Source: Bradyrhizobium erythrophlei
GTDB lineage: Bacteria > Pseudomonadota > Alphaproteobacteria > Rhizobiales > Xanthobacteraceae
Assembly: GCA_900129675.1 (NCBI GenBank)
Contig: FSRD01000001.1
Location: 168,501-232,500 of the forward strand
Length of the DNA: 64,000 nt
Direction: 5' to 3'
Shown: positions 26,339 to 35,546 of the stretch, piece by piece
Layout of the letters: each line of letters starts with the position of its first letter
How positions within the stretch are numbered: position 1 is the stretch's first letter
Program-made: the position numbers and the translations under genes
The notes under the pieces: model-generated
The model's database searches: none
What the model was told of the DNA's origin: nothing
What the model saw: the letters and a program-made list of their open reading frames with translations, nothing else

Positions 26339-26989
26339 ATGGATGCACAGACAATCATCGCCCGGCGTGTCGCACAGGAGCTCCATACCGGCGACCTTGT
26401 AAACCTGGGGATCGGCATTCCGACGCTGGTCGCCAACTATGTTCCGCCTGAGCTCAAGGTGTTCTTCCAGTCGGAAAACGGATTGATCGGCACCGGACCG
26501 ATCCCGGAGCAAGGGTTGGCTCATCCGCTTCTGACCGATGCGGGCGGCCGACCGATCAGCGCCCTGCCGGGCGCCAGCACCTTCGACAGCGCGATGTCCT
26601 TCGGATTGATCCGCGGCGGCCATGTCGATGTGACGGTCCTGGGCGGCTTGCAGGTCGACGCGCATGGACGTCTCGCCAACTGGATGATCCCCGGCAAGAT
26701 GGTGCCCGGCATGGGCGGAGCGATGGACCTTGTCAGCGGCGCCAAGCGGGTTATCGTCGCCATGCAGCACGCCGCCAAGGGCAAATCAAAGATCGTCGCC
26801 AAATGCACGCTTCCGCTAACGTCGACAAGGCCGGTGAGCATGGTCGTGACGGACATGGCTGTCATCGCTTTCCTCGACGGTAGGGCGACCCTGCTGGAAA
26901 CCGCGCCGAGCGTCAGCATCGCCGAGGTTATGGCCGTAACGGAAGCGGAGCTCGTCATTCCCGACAATGTCCCCGAAATGAAGATCTGA
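26339..26989 (+). CDS. CoA-transferase family I, beta subunit
   Basis: This 216-residue protein is the B subunit (AtoA/ScoB-like): LVNLGIGIPTLVANYVP and the catalytic SENG motif with Glu46, followed by LGGLQVDAHGRLANW and PGKMVPGMGGAMDLV. All family landmarks are present, so the enzyme should be active with the alpha subunit. Confidence 0.93.
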   Translation: MDAQTIIARRVAQELHTGDLVNLGIGIPTLVANYVPPELKVFFQSENGLIGTGPIPEQGLAHPLLTDAGGRPISALPGASTFDSAMSFGLIRGGHVDVTVLGGLQVDAHGRLANWMIPGKMVPGMGGAMDLVSGAKRVIVAMQHAAKGKSKIVAKCTLPLTSTRPVSMVVTDMAVIAFLDGRATLLETAPSVSIAEVMAVTEAELVIPDNVPEMKI

Positions 26990-27002
26990 CCGGGTAACGC
27001 AC

Positions 27003-27461
27003 ATGCGGATATTCAGCGACTTCAAAGAGATCAAATCCGCCGTCGGCACAGAGATTGGCGCGAGCGACTGGATCGAGGTCTCGCAGGAGCGCATCAACCT
27101 CTTTGCGGAAGCGACCTGTGACGAGCAGTGGATCCATGTCGACCAGGAGCGCGCGAAGCAGGAGTTGCCCGGCGGCACCACCATCGCCCACGGGCTATTG
27201 TCGCTCGCGCTCGCGCCGCTCTTCATTCGATCGGTGATCGGTCTGAAGGGCTTGCGCAATACCCTGAACTACGGTGCGGACAGGATACGGTATCTGGCGC
27301 CGGTTCCGGCGGGCTCAAGGCTGCGCGGCCGCGTCACGATATCAGAAGCGGAGGACGTGCCGCCAGATGGCTTGCGCGTAAACTATCATCTCGTGATCGA
27401 GATCGAGGGCGGCAAGCGCCCCGCTTGCGTCGCCGAGTTGATCGCCCTGCACTATCGCTAA
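27003..27461 (+). CDS. MaoC-like enoyl-CoA hydratase
   Basis: This 152-residue hot-dog-fold protein matches MaoC-type (R)-specific enoyl-CoA hydratases: FAEATCDEQWIHVDQERA holds the Asp/His catalytic block and GGTTIAHGLLSLALAP follows. PhaJ-like members feed (R)-3-hydroxyacyl-CoA into polymer synthesis. It is 13 bases behind the CoA-transferase beta gene, in the same operon. Confidence 0.88.
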   Translation: MRIFSDFKEIKSAVGTEIGASDWIEVSQERINLFAEATCDEQWIHVDQERAKQELPGGTTIAHGLLSLALAPLFIRSVIGLKGLRNTLNYGADRIRYLAPVPAGSRLRGRVTISEAEDVPPDGLRVNYHLVIEIEGGKRPACVAELIALHYR

Positions 27462-27490
27462 AGCGGTGCGCCGGAGCACGCCAAGCGCGC

Positions 27491-28279
27491 TCAATCGACG
27501 ATGTGATAGCCGCCGTCGATGTAGAGTACGCTTCCGGTGATGAGCTTGGCGCCGTCGAGCGCCAGAAACGCGGTTGCGTTACCGACGTCGTCGATGCTGA
27601 CGAGACTGCGCGCCGGCGCCTTCGATTGCGCCTTGTCCATCAGCTCGTCGAATTCGGGGATCCCCGACGCTGCGCGCGTGGCGAGCGGCCCGGGCGAGAT
27701 CGCGTGAACGCGGATGCCCTTCGGGCCCAGTTCTGCAGCCACGTACCGGACGGCAGCTTCAAGCGCAGCTTTTGCCACGCCCATCACGTTGTAGTTCTCC
27801 ACCACCATCTGGCTGCCATAATAGGTCATGGTGAATATGGTTCCGCCATTCTTCATCAACGGTTCGGCCAGATGGGCCATCCGCATGAACGACCAGCATG
27901 AGACATCCATGGTCTTGAGGAAGCCGTTACGGTCTACGTCCACCACACGTCCATGGAGCGCCTCCTTTGGAGAGAACGCGATCGAATGCAGCAGGAAATC
28001 GAGCTGCCCCCATTCCTTCCCGATCCGTTCGAACACCTTCTCCGTCTGGCCCTCGACCATGACATCCATCGGCATGAAGATCGGCGCCTCCAATGCCTGT
28101 GCGAGCGGCTCGACATGCTTTTTAGCGCGATCGTTCAGATAGGTGACGGCGAGATCGGCGCCAAGCGCACGAAAAGCCTTGGCACATCCCCAGGCGATCG
28201 ATTGATCGTTGGCGATGCCGACGATCAGGCCCTTCTTGCCCTTCAGCGCGACCTTGGTATCGGGGAATACGGGAATCAT
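27491..28279 (-). CDS. fabI: enoyl-[acyl-carrier-protein] reductase (NADH)
   Basis: This 262-residue SDR-type reductase is FabI-like: the cofactor motif [21 protein letters not shown] and the family's catalytic pair Tyr163 and Lys170 ([15 protein letters not shown]). It reduces the last double bond in fatty-acid elongation. It sits at the end of the DUF3141-pta-ackA operon, overlapping ackA by 4 bases, so it is probably an extra FabI used in low oxygen rather than the housekeeping copy; this is inference. Confidence 0.9.
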   Translation of the reverse strand: MIPVFPDTKVALKGKKGLIVGIANDQSIAWGCAKAFRALGADLAVTYLNDRAKKHVEPLAQALEAPIFMPMDVMVEGQTEKVFERIGKEWGQLDFLLHSIAFSPKEALHGRVVDVDRNGFLKTMDVSCWSFMRMAHLAEPLMKNGGTIFTMTYYGSQMVVENYNVMGVAKAALEAAVRYVAAELGPKGIRVHAISPGPLATRAASGIPEFDELMDKAQSKAPARSLVSIDDVGNATAFLALDGAKLITGSVLYIDGGYHIVD

Positions 28280-29490
28280 GAAACCCTCTCATGTCTGGCA
28301 CTGGACGATGGCCTGTTCAACAGCAGCGCCAATGTATGCTGCGCGATCATCAGTTCCTCGTCGGTCGGTATGACGTAGACCGGAATACGGCTGTCGGAAC
28401 GCGATATCAGGCGCGCGTGGCGAGAATTTTCGGCTGGATCGAGCGCAACGCCGAGCCATGCCAGCTGATCGGCGATGCGAGCCCGGATGCCCACCGAGTT
28501 TTCCCCGATACCGGCTGTAAAGACGAAGGCGTCGAGGCCCTGCAACGCGGCCGCCAGCATGCCGGCGTTGAGCCCGATCCGGTAGACGAAATAATCGATC
28601 GCCAGTTTCGCCTTGGGATCCTTGCTCGCCTCCAGCTCGCGCATATCGTTACTGACACCGGAGAGGCCTTTCAATCCGCAGTCGCGATAGAGGAAATTCT
28701 GCACGTTGGATGCCGACATTCCCTTTTCGGAGATGAGATAGAGCACGACGCCAGGGTCGATTTGTCCCGGGCGCGTTCCCATTGGAAGTCCGTCGAGGGC
28801 GGTGAAGCCCATGGTGCTCTCGGCGCTGCGTCCTTGCTTCAGCGCGCACATGGAAGCGCCGCTACCGAGATGCGCGACGATCACCCGTCCCTTTGCGGCT
28901 TCGGGTGCGATCTGCGGCAAGGTTTTCGCGATATATTCGTACGAGAGACCGTGAAATCCGTAACGCCGCACGCCTTCGGCATGAAGCTGATGCGGGATCG
29001 CATAGTAGTCCGCGACCGCGTCATGCGTGCGGTGAAACGCGGTGTCGAAGCAAGCCACCTGCGGAAGAGCCGGAAAATTGGTCAGAAGCGAGCGGATCGG
29101 GGCCAGGTTATGCGGCTGATGAAGCGGGGCCAGCGCGACGAACCGCTCCAGCCTGGCGACGACGCCATGGTCGATCAGCACCGGCCGGTCATAATCCGGA
29201 CCGCCATGAACGACGCGATGTCCGACAGCCATCGGGTTGATGCGAAGCTCGTCCCGCAGCCATGCGCCGGCGATACCCATCGCGGCCGGAATGTCCGGGA
29301 CCGATTCGATCGGATAGGCGCGGTCGGCCAGCGGATCGCTGTCCGCACCACTCGCGCGCAGACGAGGACGGCTGCCAATGCCATCCATCTGGCCCTTGAT
29401 CAGCCGGCGTAACTTCCCCTCTCCCTCAATCGAAAAGACCTGGAACTTGACGCTTGAGGAGCCTGCATTGACGACAAGGATCGTATCCAT
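28276..29490 (-). CDS. ackA: acetate kinase
   Basis: This 404-residue enzyme makes ATP and acetate from acetyl phosphate. The family motifs are present: [14 protein letters not shown] at the start, [56 protein letters not shown]. The ATG at 29490 matches the usual N-terminus; a GTG three codons earlier, overlapping the pta stop, is an alternative. It follows pta directly, giving the two-step substrate-level phosphorylation route. Confidence 0.95.
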   Translation of the reverse strand: MDTILVVNAGSSSVKFQVFSIEGEGKLRRLIKGQMDGIGSRPRLRASGADSDPLADRAYPIESVPDIPAAMGIAGAWLRDELRINPMAVGHRVVHGGPDYDRPVLIDHGVVARLERFVALAPLHQPHNLAPIRSLLTNFPALPQVACFDTAFHRTHDAVADYYAIPHQLHAEGVRRYGFHGLSYEYIAKTLPQIAPEAAKGRVIVAHLGSGASMCALKQGRSAESTMGFTALDGLPMGTRPGQIDPGVVLYLISEKGMSASNVQNFLYRDCGLKGLSGVSNDMRELEASKDPKAKLAIDYFVYRIGLNAGMLAAALQGLDAFVFTAGIGENSVGIRARIADQLAWLGVALDPAENSRHARLISRSDSRIPVYVIPTDEELMIAQHTLALLLNRPSSSARHERVS

Positions 29491-29495
29491 GGCGA

Positions 29496-30458
29496 TCACG
29501 CGGCAATCGTTGGAGCATGCTGACGCCTTGCATGGGCATAGAGCGCCGCCACCGCGCAGGAAGCCATCCGTGCGCGCGCCGAGTCAGCGCGCGACGTCAA
29601 AACGACGGGTACCCGGGCGCCGAGCACGATACCGGCACTATCCGCCTTGGCGAAATAGGCGAGATTCTTCGCCAGCATATTGCCGGCCTCAAGGTCGGGA
29701 ACGAGCAGAATCTGCGCCCGGCCGGCAACCTCAGACTTGATTCCCTTGATCCGCGCAGCCTCCACATCGATCGCATTGTCGAAGGCCAGCGGTCCGTCAA
29801 GCATGCCGCCTGTAATCTGCCCGCGATCGGCCATCTTGCAGAGCGCCGCCGCCTCGATCGTGGATGGGATCTTGGAGGTGACGGTTTCGACCGCCGACAG
29901 GATCGCCACACGTGGTAACTTGCCGAAGCCGGCTTGCGTATAGAGATCGATGGCGTTCTGGATAATGTCCCGCTTGGCATCGAGATCGGGAAAGATGTTG
30001 ATGGCCGCGTCCGTGACAAACAGGGTCTCGGCATAGGCCGGCACGTCCATCACGAACACATGGCTGATCCGCCGGGCGGTCCGCAAGCCGCCCACCTTCG
30101 CGGTGACGCTCCGCATCAATTCGTCGGTGTGCAGGCTGCCCTTCATGAGCATTTCGCCCTTGGCAGCGTGAATGAGCTCTACGCCCTTTGCGGCTGCCTC
30201 CTCGCTGTGTGCTGCATCGACGATCTCGAAGCCCGAGATATCGAGCCCAAACCGGCTTGCCGCACTCCTGATCTTTGCTTCGGGTCCGACCAGAACCGGC
30301 CGGATGATACCGGCCGCCGCACTGTCCACGACACCACGCAGCGAGGTTTCGTCGCAGGGGTGCACGACAATCGTCGGCACCGGCGGAACAGCCTTGGCCG
30401 CCGCGATCAAGCGGTCATATTTGCTGGGCGTTCCCGCTTGGCGTGTCTCGGCTGACAT
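29496..30458 (-). CDS. pta: phosphate acetyl/butyryltransferase
   Basis: This 320-residue enzyme belongs to the PTA_PTB family, short type with only the catalytic domain: [75 protein letters not shown]. It converts acetyl-CoA (or another acyl-CoA) and phosphate to acyl phosphate for the kinase downstream. It resembles the short Pta of rhizobia that is often annotated as bifunctional enoyl-CoA hydratase/phosphate acetyltransferase, but lacks a hydratase domain. Confidence 0.92.
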   Translation of the reverse strand: MSAETRQAGTPSKYDRLIAAAKAVPPVPTIVVHPCDETSLRGVVDSAAAGIIRPVLVGPEAKIRSAASRFGLDISGFEIVDAAHSEEAAAKGVELIHAAKGEMLMKGSLHTDELMRSVTAKVGGLRTARRISHVFVMDVPAYAETLFVTDAAINIFPDLDAKRDIIQNAIDLYTQAGFGKLPRVAILSAVETVTSKIPSTIEAAALCKMADRGQITGGMLDGPLAFDNAIDVEAARIKGIKSEVAGRAQILLVPDLEAGNMLAKNLAYFAKADSAGIVLGARVPVVLTSRADSARARMASCAVAALYAHARRQHAPTIAA

Positions 30459-30487
30459 CGTTTCACTCCCAATCCTTCGAACCGGCG

Positions 30488-32716
30488 TTACGACGCCTTC
30501 GCCTTGGGATCGAAAGGGGCGACGTTCGAAGCCCTCTCCGAGGATCCCTCAGCATCCACGCCAAACAGCTCCGCGACGCGTTGCAGGCGGTTCGCGACCT
30601 CGCCCGATATCGCGGCGCTGGCGGACAACACTTCGCGGATCGCAGCAAAGGCGGTACGGCGATCATCGGCGTTGTCGGGCAACAGTTTCGGAATGGCGGC
30701 CAATGCAGTTTCCCGATCCAGGAGCAACATGAAGAACTGCTCGCGGACCAGCATCTTGAACTCGGACAGCGTCAGCCGCGCGCCGGTGTCGCTGCGACGA
30801 AGGTTACGCAGCGCTTCAAGGCTGCGCTCGTCCACCATTCCCCGGGCGGACCCGACATACAGCAGGCCGCGAACGGCCGCTTCCCGAAGGCCTCCCTCGC
30901 CGATCCTGGACTTCAACTCGGCGATCCGCGCCTGCAGCATCGCGCGGTGCTGGACCGACATTTCCCGCCGGCGCGACGGTACCGACTGCGGATCGATTCC
31001 GACGGCCGCCTGAACCGCCGGCGAGCCGTAGACGGCGAGGAAGATCGCTTCGCTGAGCGCCTCCTGAGAATCGCGCCAGCCGTCGAGCGCATGAACGATC
31101 TGCTTGGAGACCTGCTCCTGGAACGCCATGAACGGATTGTCCTTCGAGACAGGTTTGCGATCCTCGCTCACCTTCTCCGCCAGCGACTCCACCGCGGGCA
31201 TGAAGGGATTGCGGCTGCTGAAAAGCTCGTATTGAAGCCGTAATGGATGCAGATTGCGCATCGACTCCGCCATCTGCGGCGTCACCATGCCCTTGATCCA
31301 GGGCTGGACGAACTTCTGGTAGTTGGCGAGATTGATCTCGGACACGCGCTTGGCGGCCGCGAACCGCCGTTCATCCTCCGGCGAATTGCCGCCCATGGCG
31401 CGGATGTCATCCAGCGTCCGGGCCTCACAGCGCATCACCCACTGCCCGACGGCGAGATCGGCATTCGCGGTATCGTCACCCTTGGCCTCAAACGTTGCTT
31501 CATAGAGGCCGGGCGGCAATACGTCGATCAGGTCGATGTTGCTGGAGAATTCCGCATGCTCCTTTTTGGCGATGCCGCCGGAAACGAAAATGCCGAGATG
31601 GCCGACGCTTTCATGAACCGTGTAGACGATCGTCTGCCCGTAGGCCCTGATTTCATCAACGTCGGCGTAGAGGTCGAGGATCCAGTCCAGCGCCTGCTGC
31701 GGTGGCGTGATGTTGTCGCCCTTGGAGCAGAATACCAGGATCGGCGATCTGATATTGCGCAGATCGACCGTCTGACCGTCAGACATCTTGATCCGGCCGG
31801 CGGCGAGGTTGTTGCCGACGAACAGTTCATCGACGATGAACTGAATCTCCTCGGCATTCAGGTTGACATGTCCGCCCCACCAGCGTTCGAATTCGAGGTA
31901 TCGTTCGGCCTCGGTATCGACCTTTGAGTAGACGTTGTACTGCTTGGTCCACAGCGTGTTCGACGGATTCTGGTTCTCGAAGTTTTGCACCAGCCAGGCG
32001 CCGTCGAACTTGCCTCCCCCAAGATCACTGGTCAGCGCAGTCAGCCAGCTTCCTCCCAACAGGCCACCGGAATAGCGCATCGGGTATTTGCCATGCACAC
32101 CCGCCCAATAGGCAAGCGGTGCGCCAGCGACGATGATCGGTCCGAATAGTTCCGGCCTCAGCGACGCCAGGATCATGACGGCCCAGCCGGCCTGGCAGTT
32201 TCCGATCACGCAAGGCTTGCCGTCGGCTTGCGGATGGCGGCTGATGACTTTCTCGATGAACACCGCCTCGGCGCGCGCGATGCGCTCGATCGTCTGTCCA
32301 GGCATCGGTTCCGGCAGGAAGCCAATGAAATAGCAGGGATGGCCTGCTTTCATCGCGACGCCGATTTCGCTGTCCGCCTTGAAACCGCCGATTCCCGGAC
32401 CATGCCCGGCGCGCGGATCGACCACGATGAAGGGTCGTCGGTTGAGATCGATTTCGACATCTTTGGGAGGAATGATGCGCACGAGCGCATAATTTACCGG
32501 CTCATCCAGTTTGCGGCCGTCGACGATCAGCTCGGCGGCATACTGCAGGACATGAGGCGCGGTTTGGGCAATGTGTTCCCGATACTGGTCGCCGCGCCGA
32601 CGCATGACATCCAGGAACAGGACACTCCGCTGGCCCGCATCCATCATGTACTCAACAGCCGAAGCGACAAGCCCTGACATCGGTCCGCCCGGCAACGTTG
32701 GATTGTTCATAGACAT
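30488..32716 (-). CDS. DUF3141 protein, PHA-synthase-like
   Basis: This 742-residue protein fits DUF3141, related to class III poly(3-hydroxyalkanoate) synthases. The N-terminal two thirds have an alpha/beta-hydrolase fold with the elbow GNCQAGW, where Cys174 replaces serine as in true PHA synthases; an acid region (ILVFCSKGDNITPPQQA) and a histidine (YTVHESVGHLGIFVSG) follow. The C-terminal part (about 560-742) is helical and unassigned. The family's reaction is unproven; polymer synthesis or acyl transfer is a reasonable guess. It heads the operon with pta, ackA and fabI, 61.5 bp behind a FixK-like palindrome. Confidence 0.85.
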   Translation of the reverse strand: MSMNNPTLPGGPMSGLVASAVEYMMDAGQRSVLFLDVMRRRGDQYREHIAQTAPHVLQYAAELIVDGRKLDEPVNYALVRIIPPKDVEIDLNRRPFIVVDPRAGHGPGIGGFKADSEIGVAMKAGHPCYFIGFLPEPMPGQTIERIARAEAVFIEKVISRHPQADGKPCVIGNCQAGWAVMILASLRPELFGPIIVAGAPLAYWAGVHGKYPMRYSGGLLGGSWLTALTSDLGGGKFDGAWLVQNFENQNPSNTLWTKQYNVYSKVDTEAERYLEFERWWGGHVNLNAEEIQFIVDELFVGNNLAAGRIKMSDGQTVDLRNIRSPILVFCSKGDNITPPQQALDWILDLYADVDEIRAYGQTIVYTVHESVGHLGIFVSGGIAKKEHAEFSSNIDLIDVLPPGLYEATFEAKGDDTANADLAVGQWVMRCEARTLDDIRAMGGNSPEDERRFAAAKRVSEINLANYQKFVQPWIKGMVTPQMAESMRNLHPLRLQYELFSSRNPFMPAVESLAEKVSEDRKPVSKDNPFMAFQEQVSKQIVHALDGWRDSQEALSEAIFLAVYGSPAVQAAVGIDPQSVPSRRREMSVQHRAMLQARIAELKSRIGEGGLREAAVRGLLYVGSARGMVDERSLEALRNLRRSDTGARLTLSEFKMLVREQFFMLLLDRETALAAIPKLLPDNADDRRTAFAAIREVLSASAAISGEVANRLQRVAELFGVDAEGSSERASNVAPFDPKAKAS

Positions 32717-32762
32717 GTCTCGACCTCACTGTCGTGTAATTCATTCAAGGTGCCCCCGCGGA

Positions 32763-32792
32763 GTCGAACGTTGACTTAGGTCAACGTTCGAC
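32763..32792. promoter_or_regulatory. FixK-like box inside a 30-bp perfect palindrome
   Basis: The core TTGACTTAGGTCAA (32771-32784) is a variant FNR/FixK box with TTGAC/GTCAA halves. It is the middle of a longer perfect inverted repeat: GTCGAACGTTGAC, spacer TTAG, GTCAACGTTCGAC. The centre lies 61.5 bp upstream of the DUF3141 start and just after the stop of the gene at 32795, so it could also act as a hairpin at that gene's end. Confidence 0.65.
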
Positions 32793-32794
32793 AG

Positions 32795-33877
32795 TCAGTC
32801 CGGCAATGGCCTCGCGCCGGCGCGATCGGTGCGTATCCAGGCCACCGTCAGTTCCCAGGCCAGGGAGAGAATGATCGGTCCGATAAAAAGACCAATGATT
32901 CCGTGCGCGAGCGTTCCTCCGATCACCCCGATGAAGATCACGAGTGTGGGCGTCGTCAGGCCGCGCCCCATGACGAGCGGCTTCAGGATGTTGTCGAGTA
33001 TGCCGACGATGCCCAGATACAGTGTCAGCAGGAGCGCCGTGGTGAAATCCTTGTCCACCCAGATCCAGATGATCACGGGAAGCAGGACGATTGCCGCGCC
33101 GATCTGCACGATCGTCAGGATCATGACCGCGAAGGCCAACAGGCCGGCGCCGGGAACATCTGCCAGCTTGAACCCGATACCGGCCAGCAAGGACTGGATA
33201 ATTGCGACGCCGATGACGCCCTGGGATACCGCGCGGATGGTCGCTCCTGCCAGTTCCAGAAAATGTTCGCTCTGCTCGGGCACTACCCGGGAGAGGAAAC
33301 CCCTGCCCGCCGCCACGAGTTGCGGCCCGTGGGGAAAGAGAAAGCCGGCCAACGCCACAGACAAAAGGAACTTGAGTGTTCCCAGGCCGGCATTGCCCGC
33401 AAGGGTGAGCATAATGCCCGCCAAGGGCTTCAGATGAGGAGCAACCTCGCGCAAGACTGCTCGAATATTGTTGGATGCTTGATTCCAGATCTCGTAAAGC
33501 TGCGGACCGACAAGCGGCCAATTCTTGACTTGGCCTGGTGGTGAAGGAACTATCAGATCGCCAGCACTGAGTTTTTCGGCGAGGTCCCTTACCCCGTCTA
33601 CCGCGCTCAACCCGAGCCAGGTGGCCGGCCCGATGACGATCCCGAGATTGACGGCGGTGAGGATTGCCGCCGCGAGCCTCGGGCGACCGCCGAGCAGCCT
33701 CGCAAGAAGACCGAAGACAGGATTGAGCGCGACGGCGAGGACGATGCTCCAGGCCAAGATCGGCACAAAGGGACGGATCAGCACGAACGTCCAGTAGATC
33801 AGGAAAGCGAGCAATCCGAGCCGGATCATGAGCTGGATAATGTCGTCTCCGAGCAAGTACTGGCGAAGGGTTTTCAA
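32795..33877 (-). CDS. AI-2E family (PerM-like) permease
   Basis: This 360-residue membrane protein has about eight hydrophobic segments and the AI-2E/PerM signatures (FVPILAWSIVLAVALNPVF near the N-terminus, LYLGIVGILDNILKPLVMGRGL and FIGVIGGTLAHGIIGLFIGPIILSL near the C-terminus). Members export diverse small molecules or ions; the name does not prove autoinducer transport. It is a single gene behind the box at 33945. Confidence 0.9.
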   Translation of the reverse strand: MKTLRQYLLGDDIIQLMIRLGLLAFLIYWTFVLIRPFVPILAWSIVLAVALNPVFGLLARLLGGRPRLAAAILTAVNLGIVIGPATWLGLSAVDGVRDLAEKLSAGDLIVPSPPGQVKNWPLVGPQLYEIWNQASNNIRAVLREVAPHLKPLAGIMLTLAGNAGLGTLKFLLSVALAGFLFPHGPQLVAAGRGFLSRVVPEQSEHFLELAGATIRAVSQGVIGVAIIQSLLAGIGFKLADVPGAGLLAFAVMILTIVQIGAAIVLLPVIIWIWVDKDFTTALLLTLYLGIVGILDNILKPLVMGRGLTTPTLVIFIGVIGGTLAHGIIGLFIGPIILSLAWELTVAWIRTDRAGARPLPD

Positions 33878-33944
33878 GGGCGCGCCTTCATCTGAGAGCG
33901 GGCATGCTGTCCGTCAGGCTACCTGCCGCTCTCACGCAGTAGTC

Positions 33945-33958
33945 TTGATCCAGATCAA
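33945..33958. promoter_or_regulatory. FixK/FNR-like box, shared divergent
   Basis: TTGATCCAGATCAA is a perfect match between the divergent permease (minus, 74.5 bp) and acetyltransferase (plus, 84.5 bp) starts. Confidence 0.82.
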
Positions 33959-34035
33959 GCGACCGCAAGCCGGCCCAGGCTTCATCGGCAGGCGCCGATC
34001 GAGGCCGACGCCTCGTTGTCCGCACATGAGGCCCT

Positions 34036-34557
34036 ATGTCCGAGGCCACCAACTACACCGCGCGCGAGCTTCTCAGCGACGGCAGCCAGATCGATATCCG
34101 CGCTCTTCGGCCGGAGGATGAGGCTGACATGCTCGCTGCTGTCGGAAAGGCCAGCGCGCAGTCGCTGCAGCGCCGCTTCTTCGTCATGAAGCGCCACTTC
34201 TCGGACAAGGAGCGCGCCTTCTTCATGGATATCGATTTCAAGAACCATGTCGCTATCGTCGCGGTCGCGGAGGAAGCCGGCCGCAAGGTCATCGTCGGGG
34301 GCGGCCGGTACATTGTTTTCGAGCCGGGACGAGCCGAGATGGCGTTTGTCGTCGTCGATACCTGGCAGCGACGCGGCATCGGTTCGATCCTGATGCGTCA
34401 TCTCGTCAAGATCGCGAGCGATGCCCGACTGCAGGAATTGACGGCAGAAGTTCTGCCCGAAAACGCACCGATGTTAAAGGTATTTGGAAAGTTCGGCTTC
34501 AAGCCCGCGACGCGCCGAGACCCCCAGACAGTGCATCTGGTGCTGGAGCTCACGTAG
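34036..34557 (+). CDS. GNAT family N-acetyltransferase
   Basis: This 173-residue protein has the GNAT fold: motif A with the acetyl-CoA-binding loop RRGIGS in VVDTWQRRGIGSILMRHL, and the late motif ENAPMLKVFGKFGF. It resembles the acetyltransferase domain of Pat-type enzymes that acetylate acyl-CoA synthetases, which would fit the acetate genes nearby, but the target is not readable from the sequence. Confidence 0.87.
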   Translation: MSEATNYTARELLSDGSQIDIRALRPEDEADMLAAVGKASAQSLQRRFFVMKRHFSDKERAFFMDIDFKNHVAIVAVAEEAGRKVIVGGGRYIVFEPGRAEMAFVVVDTWQRRGIGSILMRHLVKIASDARLQELTAEVLPENAPMLKVFGKFGFKPATRRDPQTVHLVLELT

Positions 34558-34583
34558 GACCGCTCCGGAATGCCTGCAAAAGC

Positions 34584-34859
34584 CTACCTCAGGCCCAGCA
34601 GCGAGCGACGGTAACCGCTGTCGCGGGCTTCATTCCTGCAGGCGAAGCTGCCGCTATGTCCCGACGCGTAGCGCCTCTGACCTTTCAGGTAATAGCGCCC
34701 GCTTCTGAAATCGAGCCAGACGATGGTGTCGACGGGACAATGGCGTTGCGCCTGGGCTTCATAGCGGAACGGCCTAAGAGTTTGCGCCATCGCGCTCTGT
34801 GGCGCACATAAGATAAGGGCAAAAAACGTAACGGAACAGCTGTAGAAGTACAGTCGCAT
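34584..34859 (-). CDS. small exported cysteine-containing protein
   Basis: This 91-residue protein starts at the ATG at 34859 with a signal peptide (SCSVTFFALILCAPQSAMAQ). The mature part CPVDTIVWLDFRSGRYYLKG and later GSFACRNEARDSGYR resembles a family of small exported rhizobial proteins of unknown function with the pattern C-P-x-D-x-x-V-W and a second cysteine. I see no FixK-like box. Confidence 0.68.
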   Translation of the reverse strand: MRLYFYSCSVTFFALILCAPQSAMAQTLRPFRYEAQAQRHCPVDTIVWLDFRSGRYYLKGQRRYASGHSGSFACRNEARDSGYRRSLLGLR

Positions 34860-35017
34860 GTCGCGCCTGTTTTCGTTGGCCTCAAACTGGTACACAGTGA
34901 CGCCCCTTATCCTAATCTTGAGCCTTCAACGCCGTTTACCGACGCGTGTAAGCGTTGGGCAGGAATAACCTCTAAACAGCCGGGACGTCCGCAGGCGCCT
35001 CGTACTGAATGATGCAT

Positions 35018-35530
35018 TCACGACGGCGGTGAAGGAACCGCCGCCTGGACCCCTGCCAGGGCCGCCTGCAACGCCGCTTCCTTGGTATGGTCGAGAGACG
35101 TTTTTAGTACCGTACCACCCTCTCCCTTGAGGCCCTCAAGCACTTTGTCTGCGGTGACCTTCCGCACCAGCACGAAGAGCGCTGCCGTTCCGGGCTGGAT
35201 GGCAGCAGCGGTTTCTTTCATCCATTTGTCGTCGATACCAACATCTGTCAAATATCCGCCAAGCGTGCCAGACGCTGCCCCGAGGACCGCCCCGGCCAAC
35301 GGCATTAAAAAGATCAGGCCAATAAGGGTTCCCCAAAAGGTGCCCGAGACCGCACCAGCAGCCGTGGTGTTGATCAATTGATTTAGCTTGATGCGTCCCT
35401 GGATGTCCTTCACCGCAATCGCCGCATCGCCCAACTCGATGAGATACTCCTTCTGCATTGCCAGCAATTTCTGACGAACCTCCTCCGCCTTCGCCTCCGT
35501 AGGAAACGCGATCACGACGAGATCACTCAT
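35018..35530 (-). CDS. DUF1269 family membrane protein
   Basis: This 170-residue protein matches DUF1269: N-terminal alpha/beta segment (SDLVVIAFPTEAKAEEVRQKL), a glycine-rich membrane hairpin (GTLIGLIFLMPLAGAVLGAASGTLGGYLTD) and the C-terminal IQPGTAALFVLV. The function is unknown. It lies 16 bases downstream of the Ca2+/H+ antiporter gene, probably in one operon. Confidence 0.88.
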   Translation of the reverse strand: MSDLVVIAFPTEAKAEEVRQKLLAMQKEYLIELGDAAIAVKDIQGRIKLNQLINTTAAGAVSGTFWGTLIGLIFLMPLAGAVLGAASGTLGGYLTDVGIDDKWMKETAAAIQPGTAALFVLVRKVTADKVLEGLKGEGGTVLKTSLDHTKEAALQAALAGVQAAVPSPPS

Positions 35531-35546
35531 TTGCAGTCCTCCTCTA

